Source of the DNA: Gammaproteobacteria bacterium
Lineage (GTDB): Bacteria; Pseudomonadota; Gammaproteobacteria; SZUA-229
NCBI GenBank assembly: GCA_024278435.1
Contig: JAJRTD010000090.1
Coordinates: 1-5,005, forward strand
Direction: 5' to 3'
DNA: 5,005 nucleotides
The translations under genes and the position numbers were made by a program. The notes under the pieces are model-generated. The model saw only the letters and a program-made list of their open reading frames with translations. It was not told the DNA's origin and did not search any database. Below, piece by piece: positions 1 to 5,005 of this stretch; position 1 is the stretch's first letter; every line of letters begins with the position of its first letter.

Positions 1-141
1 AACGGCGCCGCAGAAAAACCGGGCCACGTAAAATGGCGTACCGCAGGTGCCATTGTCAGCAGCTGGTGGCTGAATATTCCGGTTTCTATTTTTCTTGGCT
101 GGTTGTACTGTTATATCTATCTATTGATCTGGAGTAATTAA
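1..141 (+). CDS. PiT-family inorganic phosphate transporter, C-terminal end (partial)
   Basis: Only the last 46 residues are present; the gene begins upstream of the window. The frame starting at base 1 is open to a TAA at 139-141. It reads NGAAEKPGHVKWRTAGAIVS, then SWWLNIPVSIFLGWLYCYIY and a short hydrophobic tail. The pattern of a charged loop, an 'IVxSWxLxIPxS' motif and a final membrane helix resembles the end of PiT (Pho-4) phosphate:cation symporters, where the last helix follows an 'IVxxWxxTxP' motif. The stronger argument is context: a DUF47/PhoU-like gene starts 2 bases after the stop, and pit-DUF47 is a classic bacterial gene pair. The protein would import inorganic phosphate across the inner membrane. 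Too little is visible to assign substrate or subtype, and another membrane transporter cannot be excluded. Confidence 0.72.
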   Translation, partial: NGAAEKPGHVKWRTAGAIVSSWWLNIPVSIFLGWLYCYIYLLIWSN

Positions 142-143
142 TT

Positions 144-764
144 ATGGGCTTTATCAGCAAGTTTCTTTTACCGGACGAGGTCAACTTTGATGACAGTCTG
201 TTGAAACAGGCACAGGTGTGCCGCCTGCTGGTAAGTGACCTGTATAAAGCCTGTATTAACGATGACCGTGAAGCATTAAATGCTATTTCCATCGTTGCCC
301 AACGCTCCAGGAAAATAAAAGAAAAAAACATGGGGCAACTGCTGGATGTTTTTATTGCTCCCTATGACAAGGAATCCATTTACCGCATGATCACCCAGCT
401 CGACTGGATCACTCTCAGCGTCAAGCATTTCCAGCTTGAAGCCGAGGTGTATGATACCCATTCATTAAGCGACTACGAGGACATCCTGAAAGTCCTGCTG
501 GAAATGGCCACTGCACTGGAAAACGGCATGTCGAAACTGGCGAAAAAAAACCTGAAAGCCATCGCCGAGCGCACCGAGCAGATACATGACCAGTACGACC
601 AGGTGGTGGAAATGTGCGCCAAGGCAACCGGCGAACTGTTAACCCAGGATGACATCAAGCGCATCATCCGGCACAAGGACATGCTGCTGCAACTAAAAGA
701 GATCGCCAAACGGATTCATGTCACTGCCAATACACTGGAAGACATGACCATTAAAATTGTTTAA
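144..764 (+). CDS. DUF47 family PhoU-like protein, probable Pit accessory protein
   Basis: A complete 206-aa protein, close to the usual DUF47 length of about 205-225. It is predicted to be cytosolic and almost entirely helical, with no signal peptide or membrane segment. DUF47 is related to PhoU and in several bacteria is encoded next to PiT transporters, where it is thought to modulate low-affinity phosphate transport. Recognisable family features are the N-terminal FxxKFLLPDE start, the region LLDVFIAPYDKESIYRMI (about residues 66-83, matching the family 'TPFDREDIxxL' segment), and the C-terminal helix LKEIAKRIHVTANTLEDMTIKIV (about 184-206, the family 'A..VANxLE.i.IK' ending). The start is set by GGAG at 131-134, 9 bases before ATG, lying inside the end of the upstream gene, so the two are surely one operon. 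PhoU-type acidic metal-binding motifs appear degraded: residues 47-63 read AISIVAQRSRKIKEKNM, where families usually carry an LExEAD-like motif. Confidence 0.85.
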   Translation: MGFISKFLLPDEVNFDDSLLKQAQVCRLLVSDLYKACINDDREALNAISIVAQRSRKIKEKNMGQLLDVFIAPYDKESIYRMITQLDWITLSVKHFQLEAEVYDTHSLSDYEDILKVLLEMATALENGMSKLAKKNLKAIAERTEQIHDQYDQVVEMCAKATGELLTQDDIKRIIRHKDMLLQLKEIAKRIHVTANTLEDMTIKIV

Positions 765-770
765 GGATAT

Positions 771-792
771 CTGACTCATGTCATTTTGAGCG
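771..792 (+). repeat. Left terminal inverted repeat of the MITE-like element
   Basis: It begins CTGACTCATGTCATTTTGAG and continues CG. It is the reverse complement of 902-923 except for one base (C775 pairs with A919 instead of G). It starts 6 bases after the stop codon of the DUF47 gene. Confidence 0.8.
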
Positions 793-901
793 AATCCGAA
801 AAATCTTATACTCGGTAACTCGTTAATTGCACAGGGCCTGAATTTTTTCGACAACGGCTCCCGTGTTATCGAATAAGTGATATCCATATAACGATTGACC
901 G

Positions 902-923
902 CGCTCAAAATGACATGAATCAG
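902..923 (-). repeat. Right terminal inverted repeat of the MITE-like element
   Basis: On the minus strand it begins CTGATTCATGTCATTTTGAG and continues CG, matching 771-792 at 21 of 22 positions. It ends 36 bases before the permease start codon. Its outward-reading strand contains ATGACA at 910-915, a possible -35 box. Confidence 0.8.
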
Positions 924-937
924 TATTCTATTAAAAT
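910..937 (+). promoter_or_regulatory. Possible sigma70 promoter formed at the MITE right end
   Basis: ATGACA (910-915, 5 of 6 matches to TTGACA) is separated by 16 bases from TAAAAT (932-937, 5 of 6 matches to TATAAT). The -35 box lies inside the right inverted repeat and the -10 box lies in the flanking host sequence. Transcription would start near 944, leaving a very short leader that cuts into the weak Shine-Dalgarno region. This weakens the proposal, and the permease operon may instead be read from further upstream. Confidence 0.25.
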
Positions 938-942
938 AAAAC

Positions 943-959
943 AGCAGGTATAAGCTGCT
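943..959 (+). promoter_or_regulatory. Weak Shine-Dalgarno inside a small hairpin before the permease start
   Basis: AGCAG (943-947) and CTGCT (955-959) can form a 5-bp stem with a 7-base loop immediately before the ATG at 960. The only purine-rich ribosome-binding candidate, AGCAGG, lies in the left arm. The stem is short and may not be stable, so any effect on translation is uncertain. Confidence 0.25.
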
Positions 960-2240
960 ATGGCACAAAGCGAAAAACTGACACTCAAAGAAGTCATTGC
1001 CATGGGCATCGGCGGCATGGTCGGCGGTGGTATTTTTTCCGTGCTGGGACTGGCCATCGCACAGGCCGGACACGCCGCTCCGATAGCCTTTGCCCTCGGT
1101 GGCATTATCGCCCTGCTAACCGGCATGTCCTATGCGCGTTTAGGGCTGGTGTTCCAGTCCAGCGGCGGCAGTTTCACCTTCCTTGAACACGCTTTTAAAA
1201 ACCAGAACATTGCGGCTATCGGCGGCTGGCTGTTACTGGTTGGCTATGTCGGCACCATGTCGCTCTACGCCTACACCTTCGGCGTCTATGGCAGCGCCAT
1301 GCTCGGTGAAAACGGCACCACACCGGCCATGCACCACCTGCTGCAGTCCACCATTATGCTGACCTTTCTGGGCATCAACCTTTACGGCATCAAGGCCAGC
1401 GGCACCAGCGAGCTGCTGATCGTCACCGTCAAGATGATTATTCTTTTTCTATTTGCCGGCATCGGCCTGTTCTATATCAAAACCGATCATGTATTACCGG
1501 TAGTTAACCAGGGTTACGGCGGCATCATCATGGGGGCGGCACTGATCTTTGTCGCCTACGAAGGTTTTGAACTGATACCCAACGCTATCAATGACATGGA
1601 AAACCCGGAGAAAAACCTGCAACCCGCGATTGTCTGGTCAATCGCCATTACCATCCTGGTTTATGTGCTTGTTTCGCTGATTGCGGTCGGCAACCTGCTG
1701 CCCGAAGAAATCATCAGGTACAAGGAATACGCTCTGGCCATTGCCGCCAAACCTTTTCTGGGTGAAGCCGGTTTTTTACTGATCGGGCTGGCCGCGCTGT
1801 TTTCAACGGCATCGGCTATCAATGCCACCATGTTCGGCACCGCCCGCCTCGGCATGGTCATGGCATCCAATGATGCACTGCCAAAAGCCTTTGGCTTTCG
1901 CCGCCAGAAAGGCAATATTCCCTGGGTCAGCCTGGTCGCCATTACCCTGGCAACCCTGGTTTTTATCAACCTGGCCAACCTGACCATCATTTCATCATTT
2001 GCCAGTTCCACCTTTCTGCTGATCTTCGCCCTGATCAACCTCTCTGCCTGGCGTTTACGGCACAAACTGTCCGGCGCTAACACGCTGCCACTTATCGGGC
2101 TGATACTGGCGCTGGCCTCATGGCTGGCTCTGGTGATTTACCTGTGGCAGACCGCAAAGGAAACCCTGTTATGGATCGGGCTGATCTATCTACTGGTGAT
2201 TGCCGCCGAACTGCTGATCTGTAAACGTGAGCAACCCTGA
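960..2240 (+). CDS. APC-superfamily amino acid permease
   Basis: A complete 426-aa integral inner-membrane protein with about 12 predicted helices (roughly residues 11-35, 40-62, 84-110, 125-145, 149-173, 185-208, 222-245, 267-290, 320-338, 341-362, 376-396, 402-420). The N-terminus [20 protein letters not shown] carries the glycine-rich unwound TM1 typical of amino acid-polyamine-organocation transporters. TM6 and the following loop, [20 protein letters not shown] (about 197-216) then EKNLQPAI, match the APC signature 'F.AY.GFE...N...E..NP.rn.P.AI'. The protein likely imports or exchanges an amino acid or related amine; the substrate cannot be read from sequence. The start is supported by the homologous N-terminal motif. 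The Shine-Dalgarno AGCAGG (943-948) is weak and rather far from the ATG. The gene ends 14 bases before the phosphorylase gene, so the three following products probably share a transcript. Confidence 0.9.
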   Translation: MAQSEKLTLKEVIAMGIGGMVGGGIFSVLGLAIAQAGHAAPIAFALGGIIALLTGMSYARLGLVFQSSGGSFTFLEHAFKNQNIAAIGGWLLLVGYVGTMSLYAYTFGVYGSAMLGENGTTPAMHHLLQSTIMLTFLGINLYGIKASGTSELLIVTVKMIILFLFAGIGLFYIKTDHVLPVVNQGYGGIIMGAALIFVAYEGFELIPNAINDMENPEKNLQPAIVWSIAITILVYVLVSLIAVGNLLPEEIIRYKEYALAIAAKPFLGEAGFLLIGLAALFSTASAINATMFGTARLGMVMASNDALPKAFGFRRQKGNIPWVSLVAITLATLVFINLANLTIISSFASSTFLLIFALINLSAWRLRHKLSGANTLPLIGLILALASWLALVIYLWQTAKETLLWIGLIYLLVIAAELLICKREQP

Positions 2241-2254
2241 CAAGGGGTATTATT

Positions 2255-3802
2255 ATGGTTAAAAAATTAAAAAAGGAAACCTTGCGATTACGCCGCATGG
2301 GTATTGATACTTACCGGGAAAACGTTGCCTACCTGCATCGCGATTGTGAAGTCTACCGGGTGGAGGGTTTCCAGGCGCTGTCCAAGGTGAAAATCTGCGC
2401 CAACGGCCGCCACATCCTTGCAGTGCTGAATGTTGTCGATGACGACAGCATTGTCACGACCGGTGACCTCGGCCTGTCTGAAGAAGCCTTTGCCAAGCTC
2501 GGTTTAAAACAAGGCCACCTGGTCAATATCGAGCACGCCGAACCTCCTGCCTCAATGAACGCCGTGCGGCGCAAGATTGCCGGCGAGCGCCTTAACCAGG
2601 AAGACTTCCGCCAGATCATTAACGACATAACCGACAAACGCTATTCGAAAACGGAAATCTCCGCCTTCCTGGTTGCCTCCGGGCAAACCGATATGGACCG
2701 TGATGAAGTACTTTATCTGACTCAGGCCATGCTGGAAGCTGGTGAACAGCTGGACTGGAATGAATCACTGGTTGCAGACAAACACTGCATTGGTGGCATT
2801 CCCGGCAACCGCACCTCCATGCTGGTAGTGCCCATCGTTGCCGCGCACGGCATGTTAATTCCCAAAACCTCCAGTCGCGCCATTACTTCACCGGCGGGCA
2901 CAGCCGACACCATGGAAGTGCTGGCGAATGTCGAGCTTGATATCAAAAAACTGCATGACATCGTACGCAAGCATCGCGCCTGCCTGGCCTGGGGCGGCAC
3001 CGCCAACCTGTCACCCGCCGATGATATTATGATTGCCGTCGAACGGCCACTGGGCATCGATTCCATCGGGCAAATGGTGGCCTCGATTCTGTCAAAAAAA
3101 CTGTCAGCGGGATCGACGCACCTGGTTATCGATATTCCGGTGGGGCCGACAGCAAAGGTGCGGCAGATGCGCCAGGCCCAACACCTGCGTAAATTATTTG
3201 AATTTGTCGGCGACCGGCTCGGCATTCACCTGGAAGTTATTATCACTGATGGCCGGCAGCCCATCGGCTCTGGCATCGGCCCGGCACTGGAAGCGCGAGA
3301 CGTTATGCAGGTACTGCAGAACGCACCCGAGGCACCAGCCGATCTGCGGCAGAAATCATTGCGTCTTGCCGGAAGGGTACTGGAATTTGACCCTGATGTT
3401 CGTGGCGGCAACGGTTATGCCATCGCACGCGACATCCTTGAATCAGGCCGCGCCCTGGAAAAGATGAATACCATCATTAATGCCCAGGGTACGCAGAAAA
3501 ACCACTATGCAGCAGGCCGGCTTAGCCATGACGTGGTCTCTCCTGCAGCCGGTGTTGTCATTGACATTGATAACCTGCAGATGGCGCATATTGCCCGCTT
3601 CGCCGGCGCACCAATATCAAAAGGTGCGGGAGTCGACCTGTTCAAAAAGCTCGGGGACAGTGTACGAAAAGGCGAGCCACTGTATCGCATCTACGCGGAG
3701 TTCCCTTCCGACTTTAATTTCGCACTAACCTTAAGCGAGCACAACAACGGTTACCTGATCGGTAAAGAAGACCAGATACCAAAAGCATTTGTGGAGTTCT
3801 GA
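2255..3802 (+). CDS. Archaeal-type AMP/nucleoside phosphorylase ('putative thymidine phosphorylase' family)
   Basis: A complete 515-aa cytosolic enzyme, the normal length for the archaeal AMP phosphorylase / bacterial 'putative thymidine phosphorylase' family (about 500-515), and longer than E. coli DeoA (about 440). It has a small N-terminal domain (residues 1-90, with [14 protein letters not shown] at 28-41), a helical segment (about 95-170), the phosphate- and sugar-binding core with [14 protein letters not shown] (175-188) and [17 protein letters not shown] (205-221), [13 protein letters not shown] (246-258), [11 protein letters not shown] (292-302), [14 protein letters not shown] (337-350) and a C-terminal barrel-like domain (about 420-490). 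KHCIGG corresponds to KHSTGG of DeoA. Characterised archaeal members phosphorolyse AMP, CMP or UMP to base plus ribose 1,5-bisphosphate; the exact substrate of bacterial members is less settled. The start is supported by AAGGGG (2242-2247), 7 bases upstream. The stop overlaps the start of the PRPP synthase gene. Confidence 0.93.
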   Translation: MVKKLKKETLRLRRMGIDTYRENVAYLHRDCEVYRVEGFQALSKVKICANGRHILAVLNVVDDDSIVTTGDLGLSEEAFAKLGLKQGHLVNIEHAEPPASMNAVRRKIAGERLNQEDFRQIINDITDKRYSKTEISAFLVASGQTDMDRDEVLYLTQAMLEAGEQLDWNESLVADKHCIGGIPGNRTSMLVVPIVAAHGMLIPKTSSRAITSPAGTADTMEVLANVELDIKKLHDIVRKHRACLAWGGTANLSPADDIMIAVERPLGIDSIGQMVASILSKKLSAGSTHLVIDIPVGPTAKVRQMRQAQHLRKLFEFVGDRLGIHLEVIITDGRQPIGSGIGPALEARDVMQVLQNAPEAPADLRQKSLRLAGRVLEFDPDVRGGNGYAIARDILESGRALEKMNTIINAQGTQKNHYAAGRLSHDVVSPAAGVVIDIDNLQMAHIARFAGAPISKGAGVDLFKKLGDSVRKGEPLYRIYAEFPSDFNFALTLSEHNNGYLIGKEDQIPKAFVEF

Positions 3803-4692
3803 TGTTACTTGGATTCGATAATTACAGGGTACAATCAGCCAGACTGGCAGAGGCCCTAAATACACCTTTTCACCTGATAAAACGTCACCGGTTTCCTGAT
3901 GGCGAATACAAGCTGACGCTGCCGGAGCGCGTCTCCGAACACGTGATTATCTGCCACAGCCTCAACCAGCCAAATGACAAACTGGTGGAATTATTGCTGG
4001 CAGCAAAAACGGCACGTGAACTGGGCGCAAAAAAACTCACCCTGGTTGCCCCCTACCTGTGTTACATGCGACAGGACAAGGCCTTCCATTGCGGTGAAGC
4101 AGTTAGCCAGCCTATCATCGGCCGCTTTCTTGCCGACCTGTTCGATAATGTTATTACTGTCGACCCTCACCTGCACCGCATCCATCACCTGGAACAGGCG
4201 GTACCCGCCAGCCAGGCAGTGGCACTGTTCGCTACTTCCTTAATGACGCCTTTCTTAGCCGGGCATTTTAAAGACCCGCTGATACTCGGACCCGACATGG
4301 AATCAGAGCAGTGGGTAAGCGCCATAGCAAAACCCAGGCAGTGGCAATATGGTGTCTGCAGGAAAATCCGCAGTGGCGACAAAAAGGTCGATATAACCCT
4401 GCCCGACATTGATCTTCAGGGACGCTCGGTGGTACTGGTTGATGATGTCGCAAGCAGCGGGCAAACCCTGGCAGTAGCCACTGAACAATGCCTGCTAAAG
4501 AATGCAAAACATGTTGATGTGCTTGTCACTCATGCCCTGTTTGTTAACAGTGCAGCCGACAACCTGGTACAGGCCGGGGCGCGTAATATATGGAGCACCG
4601 ACAGTGTCAGCCATGAAAGTAATGTTATCCCGCTGTACCCGTTACTCAGGGATGCAGTTTTAAAGCTGCCCGATTTCCCTGCTGCCGGCTAG
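3802..4692 (+). CDS. prs: Ribose-phosphate diphosphokinase (PRPP synthase), divergent short form
   Basis: A complete 296-aa cytosolic enzyme, slightly shorter than E. coli Prs (315) and closer in length to archaeal forms. PRPP synthase makes phosphoribosyl diphosphate and AMP from ribose 5-phosphate and ATP. Visible motifs are RFPDGE (30-35), the nucleotide-binding YMRQDKAFHCGEAVS (88-102), VDPHLHR with the conserved His (120-126), a probable catalytic Lys region CRKIRSGDKKVDI (186-198), and the PRPP/ribose-phosphate loop VVLVDDVASSGQT (210-222). The loop differs from the common VDDxxxTGxT by Ser for Thr. Its start overlaps the phosphorylase stop (TGATG), and GGAG at 3793-3796 lies 5 bases upstream, arguing for translational coupling. 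This is likely a specialised second PRPP synthase dedicated to the phosphorylase rather than the housekeeping copy; that is inference, since the rest of the genome is not seen. Confidence 0.9.
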   Translation: MLLGFDNYRVQSARLAEALNTPFHLIKRHRFPDGEYKLTLPERVSEHVIICHSLNQPNDKLVELLLAAKTARELGAKKLTLVAPYLCYMRQDKAFHCGEAVSQPIIGRFLADLFDNVITVDPHLHRIHHLEQAVPASQAVALFATSLMTPFLAGHFKDPLILGPDMESEQWVSAIAKPRQWQYGVCRKIRSGDKKVDITLPDIDLQGRSVVLVDDVASSGQTLAVATEQCLLKNAKHVDVLVTHALFVNSAADNLVQAGARNIWSTDSVSHESNVIPLYPLLRDAVLKLPDFPAAG

Positions 4693-4729
4693 TTAACGCG
4701 CGCCCTGGTACGTTCTGCAGGAAAACCAT

Positions 4730-4752
4730 AAGGCGCAGAGCTCACTCGCCTT
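4730..4752 (+). terminator. Possible weak terminator hairpin after the PRPP synthase gene
   Basis: AAGGCG (4730-4735) pairs with CGCCTT (4747-4752) in a 6-bp stem with an 11-base loop, 38 bases after the stop codon. Only two T residues close the stem and the following bases are GACAAAAA, so the usual U-tract is missing. Its end overlaps the -35 box of the next gene. It may be an mRNA 3' end structure or chance. Confidence 0.25.
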
Positions 4753-4780
4753 GACAAAAATGTAACTAATTAGTTAATAT
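4751..4780 (+). promoter_or_regulatory. Sigma70-like promoter of the exporter gene
   Basis: A perfect -35 TTGACA (4751-4756) is followed after 18 bases by TAATAT (4775-4780, 4 of 6 matches to TATAAT). Transcription would start near 4787, giving a leader of about 39 bases. The spacer is largely occupied by the left palindrome of the operator, as expected for a repressed promoter. A second candidate -10, TATAAC (4790-4795), has no good -35 at the right distance. Confidence 0.6.
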
Positions 4781-4812
4781 TGCATCTAATATAACTAATT
4801 AGTTACATTTTT
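4756..4812 (+). promoter_or_regulatory. Double-palindrome operator within a perfect 21-bp inverted repeat
   Basis: The perfect 14-bp palindrome TAACTAATTAGTTA occurs twice, at 4763-4776 and 4792-4805, with centres 29 bp apart. The outer sides extend symmetrically (AAAAATG on the left, CATTTTT on the right), so 4756-4776 and 4792-4812 form a perfect 21-bp inverted repeat around a 15-base spacer. The left copy covers the promoter spacer and touches the -10; the right copy lies just after the predicted transcription start. This layout suits two dimers of a TetR- or MarR-type repressor controlling the exporter. The regulator gene is not in the window and its family is inferred only from the operator style and the exporter target. 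Confidence 0.65.
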
Positions 4813-4825
4813 CTACGGGGAAAAC

Positions 4826-5005
4826 ATGGCAGACAAGGACTGGCGGATTCGCAGCGAAGAGAAGTTTCATCACTTCTCCGATATCATTTTCGACAATAAA
4901 ATCAAGGTGTTGCTAGCTATCCTGGTAATACTATCAGCTCTTGCCAGTAACCTGCCCAAAATAACCTTTGATACCTCAACCGAAGGCTTTCTGTATAAAG
5001 ATGAC
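4826..5005 (+). CDS. RND/MMPL-superfamily exporter, N-terminal end (partial)
   Basis: The first 60 residues of a gene running off the right edge. The ATG at 4826 is preceded by GGGG (4817-4820), 5 bases upstream. The N-terminus is a short charged cytoplasmic stretch (1-24), then a single hydrophobic helix (about 27-44, KVLLAILVILSALASNLP), then ITFDTSTEGFLYKDD (46-60). The DTSTEGFL.xDD sequence right after TM1 is characteristic of predicted RND-superfamily exporters with MMPL/SSD domains, where it opens the first large periplasmic loop. Such proteins export lipids, hydrophobic compounds or unknown substrates using the proton gradient. Substrate and full architecture cannot be seen. The upstream double operator suggests it is an inducible, repressed gene. 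Confidence 0.82.
   Translation, partial: MADKDWRIRSEEKFHHFSDIIFDNKIKVLLAILVILSALASNLPKITFDTSTEGFLYKDD

Larger units (their letters stand above)
771..923. mobile_element. MITE-like element with 22-bp terminal inverted repeats
   Basis: A 153-base non-coding segment bounded by inverted repeats at 771-792 and 902-923 that match at 21 of 22 positions (one C/T difference in the fifth base). Both ends are flanked by TAT (768-770 and 924-926), consistent with a short target-site duplication. The core of the repeat, CATGTCATTTTGAGCG, followed on the left by AATCCGAAAAATCT, resembles from memory the widespread bacterial repeat of the TGTCATTCTGAGCG type. Its size, lack of a plausible gene, and position exactly between two transcription units fit a non-autonomous MITE moved by a transposase encoded elsewhere. 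No transposase is in the window, so the family (for example an IS630/Tc1-like TA-targeting group) is a guess. Alternatively it is an intergenic repeat that folds as RNA. Confidence 0.7.

Noticed and set aside
849..871. Imperfect hairpin inside the element as a terminator for the DUF47 gene
   Set aside because: The stem is interrupted by mismatches, and the T-run (843-848) precedes it instead of following it, so it does not fit an intrinsic terminator on the plus strand. On the minus strand the tract reads as A.
693..1073. Minus-strand open frame of 126 codons across the 765-959 gap
   Set aside because: It runs through the inverted-repeat element and into both flanking genes in antisense, and its translation looks like no protein family. 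The FFGFAQNDM stretch is simply the translation of the repeat end.
1661..2083. Minus-strand open frame of 140 codons within the permease gene
   Set aside because: It is antisense to well-supported transmembrane coding sequence, its protein resembles no family I recognise, and it has no evident gene context of its own.
2722..3225. Minus-strand open frame of 167 codons within the phosphorylase gene
   Set aside because: It is fully antisense to a strongly conserved enzyme, has Ser/Arg/Pro-rich composition typical of shadow frames, and has no independent gene context.
3033..3467. Plus-strand open frame of 144 codons inside the phosphorylase gene in another frame
   Set aside because: It overlaps the conserved catalytic core, and its Trp/Cys/Arg-rich translation is typical of an out-of-frame reading.
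1..5005. CRISPR array, tRNA, rRNA, toxin-antitoxin or defence system
   Set aside because: No regularly spaced direct repeats, no tRNA- or rRNA-like segment, and no defence-related protein motif was seen; the coding space is filled by transport and nucleotide-metabolism genes.

Overview
The window looks like part of a bacterial chromosome, most likely from a gammaproteobacterium. This is inferred from moderate GC content, close gene packing, good Shine-Dalgarno sites and the gene families present; no rRNA or marker gene fixes the taxonomy. All recognisable genes lie on the + strand.

Left part (1-764): the last 46 codons of a probable PiT-type inorganic phosphate transporter, followed after 2 bases by a complete DUF47/PhoU-like protein, its usual operon partner. 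This is a phosphate uptake and control unit.

Gap (765-959): most of this 195-base gap is a 153-base non-coding element (771-923). It is bounded by 22-bp inverted repeats that match at 21 of 22 positions and is flanked by a TAT trinucleotide on both sides. It looks like a miniature inverted-repeat transposable element (MITE) inserted between two transcription units. Its right end may supply a -35 box to the next operon.

Centre (960-4692): three tightly packed genes. They encode a 12-TM APC-superfamily amino acid permease, a 515-aa nucleoside/nucleotide phosphorylase of the archaeal AMP phosphorylase type (often annotated 'putative thymidine phosphorylase'), and a divergent 296-aa ribose-phosphate diphosphokinase (PRPP synthase). 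The phosphorylase stop and the PRPP synthase start overlap as TGATG, so the two are probably translationally coupled. If the phosphorylase acts on AMP, it would consume the AMP that PRPP synthase releases and give free base plus ribose 1,5-bisphosphate. That suggests a nucleotide salvage or turnover module.

Right part (4693-5005): a 133-base regulatory gap, then the first 60 codons of an RND/MMPL-superfamily exporter. The gap holds a sigma70-like promoter and a striking pair of identical 14-bp palindromes. These sit inside a perfect 21-bp inverted repeat, which is probably a double operator for a TetR- or MarR-like repressor not encoded in the window.

The most notable items are the phosphorylase/PRPP synthase pair, the MITE-like insertion and the double-palindrome operator. 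No CRISPR array, tRNA, rRNA, phage gene or toxin-antitoxin locus was seen.
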